Positions 33,495 to 42,487 of a DNA stretch of 55,042 bases are shown piece after piece (the stretch's first letter is position 1; the number at the start of each line of letters is the position of its first letter). Source of the stretch: an uncultured Gemmiger sp. (GTDB lineage Bacteria; Bacillota; Clostridia; Oscillospirales; Ruminococcaceae). Both the position numbers and the translations under genes were made by a program. Below the pieces are notes generated by a model. That model saw only the letters and a program-made list of their open reading frames with translations, did not search any database and was not told where the DNA came from. Location: positions 1 through 55,042 of the forward strand of contig CALXHO010000106.1 in the NCBI GenBank assembly GCA_944388125.1, given 5' to 3'.

Positions 33495-34210
33495 AGGGTC
33501 ACCCCCAGTGCGACTTTCATCATGGCGGTAAAGCTGGTCTGGCGCTGTTCCGGAGTGGTAATCTCAGGGGAGACAAAACTGTCCGAGATCGTCAGCAGGC
33601 AAGCCGCACGCTTGCCAAGAACTTTGGCATTGTGAAAGAGGGCAAAACTTTCCATCTCCACCGCAACGCAGCCTTTTTCGTCACGCAAACGCTCCCAGTA
33701 GAGCGGCTTCTCGTCGAAAGGCTCGCGATAAAACACATCGCTGGAATGGATAACGCCCTCAATCAAAGGGATATTCTGGGCCGCCGCACTGGCACGCAGG
33801 GCATCATTGAGTTCCGCGTTGGGCAGCTGAATGTCATCAGGGTCGCCGGATTGGGTCCGGGCATAGCTGCTCTCGGAATAAGCTCCGGTCGCCAATACCA
33901 CATCAAACAGGCGGGCCTTTTCGGTATAGGACCCGGCGGAACCGATACGGATAATGTTCTCGACTCCATACTGGGTGTACAGTTCGTAGGAATAAATGCC
34001 GATGGACGGCATGCCCATTCCGCTGCCCATCACGCTGACGGGATGGCCCTGATAGGTCCCAGTATACCCGAGCATCCCCCGGACGTCAGTGACGAGACGC
34101 GGATTTTCCAGAAAGGTATCCGCAATGAATTTGGCTCGCAGCGGATCGCCGGGCATCAGTACTGTGGGGGCAAAATCTCCGTTTTGCGCACGGTTATGAG
34201 GGGTAGACAT
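33491..34210 (-). CDS. deoD: Purine nucleoside phosphorylase, DeoD type
   Basis: DeoD splits purine (deoxy)nucleosides with phosphate into base and pentose-1-phosphate. The 239-residue hexamer-type protein has VLMPGDPLRAKFIA, GSGMGMPSIGIYSYEL, RIGSAGSY, the VAVEMESFALF purine/ribose motif and LLTISDS. GGAGAG precedes the ATG. It is coupled to cdd and upstream of two nucleoside-type binding proteins; deoB lies at 49.7 kb, so the salvage route is split within the window. Confidence 0.96.
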   Translation of the reverse strand: MSTPHNRAQNGDFAPTVLMPGDPLRAKFIADTFLENPRLVTDVRGMLGYTGTYQGHPVSVMGSGMGMPSIGIYSYELYTQYGVENIIRIGSAGSYTEKARLFDVVLATGAYSESSYARTQSGDPDDIQLPNAELNDALRASAAAQNIPLIEGVIHSSDVFYREPFDEKPLYWERLRDEKGCVAVEMESFALFHNAKVLGKRAACLLTISDSFVSPEITTPEQRQTSFTAMMKVALGVTL

Positions 34211-34364
34211 CAATCATCTCTCCTTTTGGATACTTGCCGCCTGATGCGGCTGTTTTTCATGCATTCAGTATACCACATTTTGCTGCTTTGTGGTAAACTG
34301 AAACAAAGATTCCATGAGTTCTTCACCACTTCAAATCCGGGAGTCTTGGGAAAGGATATTCGCC

Positions 34365-35279
34365 ATGAATCTGCCTACACACTGTGGTTTATGCCCGCGA
34401 AAGTGCGGCGCCGACCGCTCGGCGGGAGAAATCGGCCAATGCGGCGCGGGCGACCGGCTGCTTGTGGCGCGGGCTGCCCTTCACCACTGGGAGGAGCCCT
34501 GCCTGAGCGGACCACCCGATGCAGAAACCGGCAGCGGGACGATCTTTTTTACCGGCTGCCCGCTCAAATGCTGTTACTGCCAGAATTATCAGATCAGCCA
34601 GGAAGGCTTGGGCAAAGAGATCAGCCAACAGCGGCTAGAGGAAATTTTCCTGGAATTGCAACGAAAAGGAGCGCAGAATCTGAACCTGGTAACGGCGACG
34701 CAATGGCTGCCTTGGATAATTCCCGCACTGAAAAATGCCCGGGCTCGCGGGCTGCACATTCCGGTGGTCTACAACACAGGAGGCTATGAGCGTGTGGAGA
34801 CGGTGCGCGCCTTGCTTGATGTAGTGGATGTCTGGCTCGCCGATTATAAATATGTGGATTCCGAACTTTCCGCGCAGCTTTCCCATGCGCCGGATTACAG
34901 TGAAGTATGCGAAGCAGCCCTCCGCCAGATGCTCCGGCAAACCGGAGCGCCTGTGTATAACGACCAGGGATACCTGACCCGCGGCGTGATCATCCGGCAT
35001 CTGGTGCTGCCTGGCCATGCGGAGGACTCCCTGCGTGTCATTGAGCGGATGGCCGCGCTGAAGAAGGAAACCGGGGTTCCGTTCCTTACCAGCATGATGT
35101 CCCAGTTCACCCCATTTTACCATGCGGCTGAACACGGCCTGGCACGTCGGGTGACCAGCTATGAATATCGAAAGGCTGTGGAAGCTGCCATAAACGCCGG
35201 TCTGACCGACGGATACATGCAGCAAAAAAGCAGTGCCCGCGAGGAGTATACTCCCCCCTTCGATCTGGAGGGAGTGTAA
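34365..35279 (+). CDS. PflA-like radical SAM protein (COG1313 type)
   Basis: A 304-residue radical SAM protein. The N-terminus has a Cys-rich element CGLCPRKCGADR followed by GQCGAG, the cluster motif is CPLKCCYC (CxxxCxxC) and VTATQWLP follows. This pattern fits the 'putative pyruvate-formate-lyase activating enzyme' family of unknown substrate. No glycyl radical enzyme gene is adjacent. The start at 34365 has GGAAAGGA eight bases upstream; the frame is open further. Confidence 0.86.
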   Translation: MNLPTHCGLCPRKCGADRSAGEIGQCGAGDRLLVARAALHHWEEPCLSGPPDAETGSGTIFFTGCPLKCCYCQNYQISQEGLGKEISQQRLEEIFLELQRKGAQNLNLVTATQWLPWIIPALKNARARGLHIPVVYNTGGYERVETVRALLDVVDVWLADYKYVDSELSAQLSHAPDYSEVCEAALRQMLRQTGAPVYNDQGYLTRGVIIRHLVLPGHAEDSLRVIERMAALKKETGVPFLTSMMSQFTPFYHAAEHGLARRVTSYEYRKAVEAAINAGLTDGYMQQKSSAREEYTPPFDLEGV

Positions 35280-35408
35280 CGCTCCCCGGCGCTCTTGATT
35301 TTGTGCTGATTTTCGTTTAGAATCGTTCTTTAGAATTTCCGGATTTTTGCCGGATGACGCAATTGAGTTTTGGCCCGCCGTTTGCGGGCCTGATAGGAGG
35401 TACCAGCC

Positions 35409-36836
35409 ATGCCCCTTGGGACAAACCACCGCAAGATGTGCTTCCGGTTATTGGCCGGAGCTGTGTTTGCCCTGATGCTTTTGTACAACTGTCTGACCCC
35501 TTATATCGCCGACGATTTTACCTTTGCCTATTCCTTCGATACCGGGCTGCGTCTCCAAAGCCTGCCGCAGCTTATCCAGAGCCTGGCCTTCCATTACATG
35601 GAATGGACTGGACGGGTCGTGGTCAAGTTTTTTGCCCAAGGCTTTACCATGTTTCCCAAAATCATCTTTAACCTCTTCAATGCCGCTGCCTATCTGGCGT
35701 TGGGGCTGGTGATTTACCGGCTGGCAAGGGGGCGGCGAAGCGGGCGGTACGATATCTTGACCTTCCTTTTGATCGAGGCAGCTCTTTGGGAAATCAGTCC
35801 GGCGTTCGGGCAGACGAACCTCTGGATGTGCGGAGCTTGCAATTATCTGTGGGCAACTCTCGGGTGTCTTGCTTTTTTGCTGCCGTGGCGCTATTATCTG
35901 CAAAAGCCTTTTGCTTCAGGCAGGAAAACGGCTGTGGGCATGGCAGTTGCCGGGCTGTTCGCCGGCTGGCTCAGCGAGAATACCAGCGCCGGAATGCTTG
36001 TCTGTCTGGTACTGTGCATCGGCTTTCTGCTGGTACAAAAAAAGCGGGTGCCGCTTTGGATGTACACTGGATTTGTCGGTGCTTTGCTGGGATTTGTGAT
36101 CCTGATCGCCGCACCGGGCAATTACAACCGGGCGGACGACTTTGTCGATACCACACCGTTTCTGACAAAATACGCGGTCCGATTCTTGAACTGCGTTGAC
36201 ATGTTGTGGGAAAACGCACTGCCGCTTTTGCTGGTATTTGCAGCGCTGTATGTACTGCTCTGGTGGCAGAAGCCCTCTCCGACCGCGTTGGTCTGGCCGG
36301 TCATCCTGCTCTTGGGAGGACTCGGTGCCAATTTTGCCATGATCCTGAGCCCGTTTTATTATGACAGGTCCTCCCACGGAGTTTTCAGCCTTCTGGCAGC
36401 AGCCTGTGCCGCCTGTGTGGTTCAACTTGAGGGAGTACAGCTCCGCAAACTGTTGGCCGCGGGCACTGCGTGTATATCGCTGATCTGTCTCTTTGATGTT
36501 TGCAATGCGACCTACGATATCGCAAGCTACTGGATGATGTACTGCACCCGCGAGTCCCTCATTGTTGCAGAGGCCGCAGACAATGACGGTGCTCCCATCG
36601 TCACATACGGTATCGAGCCCTATACCCGGTGGTGCGGCGCCTTTGATCTGCCGGATATCCGCGAGAATGGCGAGGATTCCATTGCACTTGCCCGTGCCAA
36701 GTGGTATGGCGTGGCCGAGCTGACGGCGGACGAGGTGCGCACCTATCCCTTCCCCGGTCACACGAATGCCGCGTATGAAGCCGGCTATGAACAGAGCGAT
36801 TCCGAGGCAGAGACTTCGACTTCGGAGACACAATAA
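35409..36836 (+). CDS. Polytopic membrane protein, DUF6056-like
   Basis: A 475-residue protein with about ten membrane segments. The first outer loop has TPYIADDFTFAY, where 'xxDDF/Y' after the first helix is typical of GT-C-type glycosyltransferases and DUF6056 proteins; the sequence around LWMCGACNYLWATL is also typical. The C-terminus is a soluble acidic tail. It may move sugars or lipids in the envelope, but the activity is unknown. GATAGGAGG precedes the ATG. A paralogue lies at 46542-48035. Confidence 0.8.
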   Translation: MPLGTNHRKMCFRLLAGAVFALMLLYNCLTPYIADDFTFAYSFDTGLRLQSLPQLIQSLAFHYMEWTGRVVVKFFAQGFTMFPKIIFNLFNAAAYLALGLVIYRLARGRRSGRYDILTFLLIEAALWEISPAFGQTNLWMCGACNYLWATLGCLAFLLPWRYYLQKPFASGRKTAVGMAVAGLFAGWLSENTSAGMLVCLVLCIGFLLVQKKRVPLWMYTGFVGALLGFVILIAAPGNYNRADDFVDTTPFLTKYAVRFLNCVDMLWENALPLLLVFAALYVLLWWQKPSPTALVWPVILLLGGLGANFAMILSPFYYDRSSHGVFSLLAAACAACVVQLEGVQLRKLLAAGTACISLICLFDVCNATYDIASYWMMYCTRESLIVAEAADNDGAPIVTYGIEPYTRWCGAFDLPDIRENGEDSIALARAKWYGVAELTADEVRTYPFPGHTNAAYEAGYEQSDSEAETSTSETQ

Positions 36837-36907
36837 AAAACACTTTTCTGTCATCTCCCTGCCTCCGAATAAAATTTCTCCCCCTTTTCCAGAGCTTTTC
36901 CAGGCTG

Positions 36908-36921
36908 GGTATTATAATACC
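36908..36921. repeat. Perfect 14-bp palindrome GGTATTATAATACC
   Basis: A symmetric element between the membrane-protein gene and the next terminator hairpin, carrying TATAAT on both strands. No good -35 fits in either direction. Possibly an operator or a cryptic promoter for a very short RNA. Confidence 0.4.
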
Positions 36922-36940
36922 AATTCACTATTAGAAACAG

Positions 36941-36981
36941 CGAAGCCCTCCCGGGGCAACTCCCGGGAGGGCTTCGTTTAC
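36941..36981. terminator. Terminator between convergent genes
   Basis: A 15-bp GC-rich stem (36941-36955 with about 36962-36976), with short T-rich tails. It separates the plus-strand membrane protein from the minus-strand carboxyltransferase genes. Confidence 0.75.
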
Positions 36982-37023
36982 GTCAGCATCAGCTGGCAAG
37001 ATTGCATATTATAACGCAGCAAA

Positions 37024-38427
37024 TCACACAGGATGGCTCTTGTTCTCGTAGTCAGCATGCAGTGCATCCACACCCTGGAGGCGTGCGTTGCGCTTTTCAA
37101 AGAACTTGGGCGCAACCTGCGGGAACATTGCGTAGGTCAGGACATCCTCTTCCTGAATTGCATACTTGGCGGCCTCGGCCTTCAGCTTATCCATCTCAGG
37201 CTCCAGCGTATCTGCAAAGCGGCAGGTAATGGGCTTTTCGCCCTTGAGGATCATGGCCTGGAATTCGGGCTTGATGGGCGCGGGGGTCTTGCCGTAATCG
37301 CCATGGATCAGGCCCTTGAACTCCTTGGTGACCATCTTGTAACGTTCGCCCAGAATAACATTGAAGACCGCCTGGGTACCAACAATCTGGCTGGTGGGGG
37401 TGACCAGCGGCGGATAGCCGGCATCCTCACGGACGCGCGGGATCTCCTTGAGCACTTCGTCCAGCTTGTCTTCCTTGCCGGCATCCTTGAGCTGCTTGAG
37501 CATATTGGAGAACATGCCGCCCGGCACCTGATAGAGCAGCGTATTGGCATCAACGCCCAGGCTCTTGGGGCTGATCTGGCCGTTGGCAATGTACTTTTCA
37601 CGCAGCTTGGCAAAGTACGCACGGACAACATTCAGCTGGCCGAGGTCAAGACCGGTATCGTAATCGGTCCCCTGCAGGGCTGCAACCAGACTCTCGGTGG
37701 GCATATGGGAAGTACCCAATGCCAGAGGGCTCATGGCAGTATCCACGATATCAGCACCGGCTTCAATGCCCTTGAGGATGGACATGGAAGCAAGGCCCGC
37801 CGTATAGTGGCTGTGAATGTCAATGGGAATGCTGACGGTCTCCTTCAGCTTCTTGACGAGGTCGTAGCAGGTATACGGCTTGAGCAGGCCGGCCATATCC
37901 TTTATGCAGATGGAGTTTGCCCCCATCTCTTCAAGGGTCTTGGCGTACTGGGCAAAGTATTCATTGTTGTGGACCGGGCTCAGCGTGTAGCTGATGCAGG
38001 CCTGAACATGGGCGCCTTCCTTGTTGGCGGCCTTGATGGCGGTCTGCAGATTGCGCGGATCATTCAGGGCGTCAAAGATACGGATGACGTCAATGCCGTT
38101 GGCAACAGATTTCTGGACGAAATACTCAACCGCGTCGTCTGCATAGGGACGGTAGCCCAGCATATTCTGGCCGCGGAACAGCATCTGCAGCTTCTGATGG
38201 GGCAGTTCCTTGCGCAGGATGCGAAGGCGCTCCCAGGGATCTTCGTCCAGGAAACGGATGCAGGAGTCAAATGTGGCGCCGCCCCAGCACTCCACGGAGA
38301 AGTACGGGATTTTGTCCATTTCGGGCAGGATGGGACGCATCTCATCCATCGTCATACGAGTCGCCAGCAAAGACTGGTGCGCGTCACGAAGCACAACTTC
38401 GGTAATCTTTATCGGTTTCTTAGCCAA
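37024..38427 (-). CDS. Carboxyltransferase subunit (oxaloacetate decarboxylase alpha / transcarboxylase 5S type)
   Basis: A 467-residue biotin-dependent enzyme subunit that moves a carboxyl group between oxaloacetate and biotin. It has the N-terminal LRDAHQSLLATRM, the metal-binding HSHYT (about residue 207), the carbamyl-lysine segment IKDMAGLL, and the C-terminal conserved carboxylase domain (ILGERYKMV, HGDYGKTPAP). It lacks a fused biotin domain, which is encoded by the gene 56 bases upstream. The start is a TTG after GAGGTGA. It is the last gene of a three-gene operon. Confidence 0.92.
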   Translation of the reverse strand: MAKKPIKITEVVLRDAHQSLLATRMTMDEMRPILPEMDKIPYFSVECWGGATFDSCIRFLDEDPWERLRILRKELPHQKLQMLFRGQNMLGYRPYADDAVEYFVQKSVANGIDVIRIFDALNDPRNLQTAIKAANKEGAHVQACISYTLSPVHNNEYFAQYAKTLEEMGANSICIKDMAGLLKPYTCYDLVKKLKETVSIPIDIHSHYTAGLASMSILKGIEAGADIVDTAMSPLALGTSHMPTESLVAALQGTDYDTGLDLGQLNVVRAYFAKLREKYIANGQISPKSLGVDANTLLYQVPGGMFSNMLKQLKDAGKEDKLDEVLKEIPRVREDAGYPPLVTPTSQIVGTQAVFNVILGERYKMVTKEFKGLIHGDYGKTPAPIKPEFQAMILKGEKPITCRFADTLEPEMDKLKAEAAKYAIQEEDVLTYAMFPQVAPKFFEKRNARLQGVDALHADYENKSHPV

Positions 38428-38483
38428 TCTCGTTCACCTCGTTTTGAACCGCCAAGCGGTCACATCTCATATGTTGCGTTTTC

Positions 38484-38864
38484 TCAGTTCATGGTAACCA
38501 GCAGATCGCCGGAGCTGACGGTATCGCCCTTGCGGACATTGACGGTGGCAATGGTGCCGTCCTGGGGCGCGGAGATCTCGTTCTCCATCTTCATGGCTTC
38601 CAGAATCATCATGACAGAGCCGGCCTTGACGGAATCACCCGGCTTGACGCGGACATCGAGGATGTTGCCCGGCATGGGAGCAGAAACGGTGACGGCACCG
38701 GCAGCCCCCTGAGGAGCAGCGGGTGCAGGTGCAGCGGCAGGAGCCGGTGCTGCCGGAGCGGCAGGTGCAGCAGGAGCTGCGGCGGGGGCAGCGGGAACGC
38801 CGGTGTTCTCTTCAACAGTGACCTGATAGGCAACGCCGTTTACGGTGACGGTAAGGTTTTTCAT
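38484..38864 (-). CDS. Biotin carboxyl carrier protein
   Basis: A 126-residue biotin carrier. An N-terminal stub (about 20 residues) is joined by an Ala/Pro linker (about residues 22-52) to a biotinyl domain with the lysine in EAMKMEN (about 91-97) and the PMPGNI start. AAGGAGG precedes the ATG. Being a separate gene between two carboxyltransferase subunits, it should shuttle carboxyl-biotin between them. Confidence 0.95.
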   Translation of the reverse strand: MKNLTVTVNGVAYQVTVEENTGVPAAPAAAPAAPAAPAAPAPAAAPAPAAPQGAAGAVTVSAPMPGNILDVRVKPGDSVKAGSVMMILEAMKMENEISAPQDGTIATVNVRKGDTVSSGDLLVTMN

Positions 38865-38902
38865 AGGGGTAATCCTCCTTCAAAATTCAGAAGTCTCCGA
38901 TA

Positions 38903-40225
38903 TCAAAGCGCAATATTGCCGTGCTTCTTGGACAGGCGGACTGCGCGTTTCGTTGCCAGCATATCCAGTGCCTGTGCAACTGCATTGCGAACGTTGGCGG
39001 CTGCGGTCTCAGTATCCGCAGCTCCGGCAGCGGCTGCTGCCTTGGCGGAGCACTGCTCATTGCGATACGCCGCGGCCTTGTCCTGGGTGGCCTTGGTGAT
39101 GTTGTCGGAAGCGTAGATCTCGTCCTTGTACAGAACGCTCACTGCCGCCTCGGGTGCCAGCGGTGCAACGGTGCAGCCGTCAACGGCGATGCGCCAGTCA
39201 GCGGGAGCAGCAAAAACTGTGTAGACAGGGCCGACTGCCTCGCCGGCCAGAACCGCAACCTTGACCGTGGTGGCCTCGGCGTAGACGCCGGCCATACGGG
39301 CTGCCTGCCGGATGCCGCCAGCCTGGTCATCGGACTCGCTCTTGACAAAGCCGTCGGTATTGACAACCGTCACAACGGGAATGCTGTATGCATCGCACAT
39401 GCGCACAAAGCGGGCCGCCTTGGCGGTGCAGCGATGATCAAGGCCTTCCTTTGCGGTGGCAATCAGGCCCGCCGCCATGCCGTTGATGGTGCCGAGCGCA
39501 GTATAGACGTTGGCGCCGTAGCCTGCGTAGAGTTCCACCAGGCTGCCCTCATCGGCGATGGACTCTGCCGCCTGCTTCGGATCATACTTGGCGAGATTGA
39601 GTGCAGCTTTGGGGGCTGCAAAGTCAAACACGGCAGGACCGGCCAGATTGTTGCCCGGCAGCATGCCAACCAGAGCAGCAGCCTGCTTGGCAGCATCCTC
39701 AGCATCTTTCGCATGGACTGCCTCAACGCCGGCACGAGCCGCGAAGGCCTCACTGCCTGCGTCGGTAACCTTGTCGTCACTGTTAAAGGGTGCGGTCAGG
39801 AACAGCTCCGCATTTTCGGAAACAATGCAGATATCCGCCGCCGCGGCATGAATTGCGGAAGTGCCCGCGCACACGCCCGTCACCACCGCGATCTGAGGGA
39901 CAACGCCGGAGATGCGAGAAATCTCGCTCATCAGTTTGGCGTTGGCGGTCAGAAGATCCAGTCCGCCGTCCAGCTTGGCGCCGGTGGAATCGTAGAACGT
40001 TACCACCGGGTTGCCGGTCTCCGCGGCCATTTCCAGAACGCGGATGGTCTTGTTGATGTCGTTCACACCGAGCGGGCTGCCGTCCTGGCAAACCACGTAT
40101 GCGGTCTGACCATTGGCGCAGCCGTAAGCAGCGCTCACGGCACCTTCCTGAAACAGCGGCGTATAAACGCCGTCGTCAAAAAAATGTGCAAGGATCTGTT
40201 CCTTGCCCGCCTTTTTTGCTGCCAT
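38903..40225 (-). CDS. Carboxyl transferase subunit (MmdA/12S-like, shortened)
   Basis: A 440-residue protein of the acyl-CoA carboxyltransferase (crotonase-like) fold with two similar halves: VVTFYDSTGAKLDGGL and GVCAGTSAIHAAAADI in the first, VVTVVNTDGFVKSES and AVLAGEAVGPVYTVF in the second. Known MmdA/12S chains have about 510 residues, so this one is shorter and diverged; substrate assignment (methylmalonyl-CoA or other) is not possible by eye. GGGAGG precedes the ATG and a strong promoter lies at 40282-40310. Confidence 0.82.
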   Translation of the reverse strand: MAAKKAGKEQILAHFFDDGVYTPLFQEGAVSAAYGCANGQTAYVVCQDGSPLGVNDINKTIRVLEMAAETGNPVVTFYDSTGAKLDGGLDLLTANAKLMSEISRISGVVPQIAVVTGVCAGTSAIHAAAADICIVSENAELFLTAPFNSDDKVTDAGSEAFAARAGVEAVHAKDAEDAAKQAAALVGMLPGNNLAGPAVFDFAAPKAALNLAKYDPKQAAESIADEGSLVELYAGYGANVYTALGTINGMAAGLIATAKEGLDHRCTAKAARFVRMCDAYSIPVVTVVNTDGFVKSESDDQAGGIRQAARMAGVYAEATTVKVAVLAGEAVGPVYTVFAAPADWRIAVDGCTVAPLAPEAAVSVLYKDEIYASDNITKATQDKAAAYRNEQCSAKAAAAAGAADTETAAANVRNAVAQALDMLATKRAVRLSKKHGNIAL

Positions 40226-40281
40226 ATATGAACCTCCCTGTTGTGATATCGCAAGATGGTTGCGTTATGCCATATGTATAG

Positions 40282-40310
40282 ATTATACTACTTAAATTTC
40301 CGCCAAACAA
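40282..40310 (-). promoter_or_regulatory. Promoter of the carboxyltransferase operon
   Basis: Minus strand: TTGTTT (40305-40310), a 17-base spacer, TATAAT (40282-40287), about 57 bases before the first gene. Confidence 0.65.
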
Positions 40311-40389
40311 GTGCTTTTGTTACAAAATTGTGCACGGTGTATAAGTTTTTTTGGCTTGCGTGACAGAAGTTCACCCGAAACAGGAATTT

Positions 40390-41178
40390 TTATTTGTGCG
40401 GGAAGGGGCCCTTTCTGCCGCTTTCCGCCTTCGGTGCAGTCCCCTTCCCCTGCTTTGCGGCGGCACGGAGAGCAGACACTTCAGACTTTTTCAGTTCCCG
40501 ATACTGACCGGGCTGCAGCATTCCCAGCTTGACCGGACCTTCCGCACTGCGCTTGAGGCGCACGACTTCCAGACCGACCGCCTCACACATACGGCGGATC
40601 TGGCGGTTGCGTCCCTCGTGCAGGGTGATTTCCAGAACGGTACGGCCCGGCTCATCGGTGACCACATGAATCACTGCCGGAGCAGTGCGGACGCCGTCAT
40701 CCAGCACAACGCCGGAGGACATTTCCACTACCTGCTGTTCGGTGGCTCGGGGCCGGACTGTAACGCGGTAGAGCTTGCTCACGCCGCCCGACGGATGGGT
40801 CAGCAGGTTGGCAAAGGCCCCGTCGTCCGTCAGGAGCAAAAGGCCTTCGCTGTCCTTGTCAAGGCGGCCCACCGGATAAACGCGGCGGGGTACATCGGTC
40901 AAGAGATCCATGACCGTTTTGCGGCCGCGCTCGTCCGATGCCGTGGTGATGTATCCACGGGGTTTGTGGAGCATCAGATAGATATACTGACGTTTGCGCA
41001 CGATGCGCAGGTTCTTACCGTCCACCGATACCTTATCAAAATCCGGGTCCATTTTGTCGCCGAGACCGACGGGATGTCCATTGACCTTGACGCGCCCCTC
41101 GGCGATCAGCTCTTCCGCAGCGCGGCGGGAGCAATATCCCTGATCGGACAGGACTTTCTGGATACGTTGTTGTGCCAT
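40390..41178 (-). CDS. rluB: 23S rRNA pseudouridine synthase RluB-like
   Basis: A 262-residue RsuA/RluB-family enzyme. The N-terminal S4 domain (IQKVLSDQGYCSRRAAEELI) binds RNA; the catalytic Asp is in VGRLDKDSEGLLLLT; the later HEGRNRQIRRM is conserved. It probably modifies 23S rRNA near U2605. The C-terminal 25 residues are basic and Lys-rich. GGAGGAATT precedes the ATG by some eleven bases. Confidence 0.94.
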   Translation of the reverse strand: MAQQRIQKVLSDQGYCSRRAAEELIAEGRVKVNGHPVGLGDKMDPDFDKVSVDGKNLRIVRKRQYIYLMLHKPRGYITTASDERGRKTVMDLLTDVPRRVYPVGRLDKDSEGLLLLTDDGAFANLLTHPSGGVSKLYRVTVRPRATEQQVVEMSSGVVLDDGVRTAPAVIHVVTDEPGRTVLEITLHEGRNRQIRRMCEAVGLEVVRLKRSAEGPVKLGMLQPGQYRELKKSEVSALRAAAKQGKGTAPKAESGRKGPFPHK

Positions 41179-41268
41179 GGTATAGAATTCCTCCTGACAG
41201 GAAAAGCGGGCAGCGTCCGGCCTGCATAGCCGGGCCGCGCCCGCTTGTTCCGTGTATTGCGCGGCAAA

Positions 41269-41670
41269 TTATTCCTCTGCCGTCTCTTCTTCTTTCTTTT
41301 CGGCATTGTCCTTTTTGACAAGAGCAGCCAGCTTGTCCACCAGCTCCGGCAGTGCATTGATGGCATTGTCGATGGGCGAGACATGCTCCGCCAGCTGCAC
41401 AGTACGGACTGTGCCGTCCTTGACAACCAGGAAAGCAATGGGCGTGATGGAAACGCCTGCCCCCGAGCCGCCGCCGAACATCTCTTTGGTCGATTTTGCT
41501 CCTACGTCGGAACCGCCGGATGCAAAGCCAAGGGTGACCTTGGAAACCGGGATGATCGTAGTGTTTCCATCCAAAGTGATCGGCGAACCGATGATGGTGT
41601 TGGCGTCTGCCATCTCACGGATTTTTTCTACGGTAGCTCCCATCAGCCCCTGAACCGGATGTTCAGCCAT
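41269..41670 (-). CDS. ytfJ: Sporulation protein YtfJ (GerW family)
   Basis: A 133-residue GerW/YtfJ protein: VQGLMGATVEKIREM, GNTTIIPVSKVTLGF, the Gly-rich GGGSGAGVSITPIAFLVV, and an acidic C-terminal tail. In Bacillus it is spore-associated and under sigma F/E-type control. AAGGAGG lies before the ATG at 41670. It follows a DUF2953 protein, the ytfI-ytfJ order of Bacillus. Confidence 0.93.
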   Translation of the reverse strand: MAEHPVQGLMGATVEKIREMADANTIIGSPITLDGNTTIIPVSKVTLGFASGGSDVGAKSTKEMFGGGSGAGVSITPIAFLVVKDGTVRTVQLAEHVSPIDNAINALPELVDKLAALVKKDNAEKKEEETAEE

Positions 41671-41731
41671 AAAAGGTTCCTCCTTCAAAAAACGGTTACG
41701 GCACGGATTTTACAGAACCCGCCGCCCTGAA

Positions 41732-42487
41732 TCAGACAGCAGTCACAGTCTTTGCGCGCCGCTTTTTCCCTGTCTTGCCGCGGCGCCCTGCATTTCGCAT
41801 AACCGTCAAAATTACCGATGCTACTATTATATACATTCTTGCTGTGATTTGGCAAGAGAAACAGCGTTCCTTCTTGCGTTCCCCGGTAAAGTCCGCCTCC
41901 AGACGAAGTTCCTCTGCCCGAACATCCACCAGATCTTCCAGAACCGCCCACGCCGTATTGCAGGCACCTGCCAAAGCCCCATAGGCAATTGCCGTTGCGG
42001 CTGCATCCCCCGCGGTGACCGTCCAGACAATCCTGACCCTGCGCACCTTGAGATGTTCCAGCAAAATTTTGCCCGGCCCCTTGCCCCAACGGCCAAGGCG
42101 GCGCACATATTTCAAGGGGTCGCCCATAATGCTGTCATACAGGCGATCCACCTCATCCGGCGGCGGCTCCTGAACCGAAGGCGGTGCGGATGGACCACTC
42201 CCCTTGCCAGCCGGATCTGCGGCAGATTCCTGCTTCTGGGCAGGAGCGTCCGGTTGCCCGGAGGTGGCTTTCACTTCAGTCGGCCCGGTCTTTTTCTGAG
42301 GCTGTTCCTGATTGCGGGGCGGATAAAACCGCCGTCGCAACGGTCCAGCCGAAAACCAGATCTCGGCCTTCCCGTTTTGCCAGGAAGCCTGGATCCCCGC
42401 CGGAAGCAGAAGCACCACAACCGTCAGCACAACCGCCAACAAAAGGATCCCGCCCAAAATCTGCAAGATCAAAATGACGATATTCAT
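41732..42487 (-). CDS. DUF2953 protein (YtfI-like)
   Basis: A 251-residue protein with one N-terminal membrane segment (residues 3-27), a Pro/Gln-rich linker, then a domain ending in a second hydrophobic stretch (about 210-225). The block VRRVRIVWTVTAGDAAATAIAYG fits the DUF2953 motif. It overlaps scpB by four bases and precedes ytfJ, as ytfI does in Bacillus. The function is unknown but linked to spores by context. Confidence 0.85.
   Translation of the reverse strand: MNIVILILQILGGILLLAVVLTVVVLLLPAGIQASWQNGKAEIWFSAGPLRRRFYPPRNQEQPQKKTGPTEVKATSGQPDAPAQKQESAADPAGKGSGPSAPPSVQEPPPDEVDRLYDSIMGDPLKYVRRLGRWGKGPGKILLEHLKVRRVRIVWTVTAGDAAATAIAYGALAGACNTAWAVLEDLVDVRAEELRLEADFTGERKKERCFSCQITARMYIIVASVILTVMRNAGRRGKTGKKRRAKTVTAV

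Noticed and set aside
37033-38712. A 559-residue open frame on plus across the carboxyltransferase subunit
   Set aside because: Antisense shadow; the minus-strand gene has all catalytic motifs.
38921-40231. A 436-residue open frame on plus across the 12S-like gene
   Set aside because: Antisense shadow, no recognisable domain.
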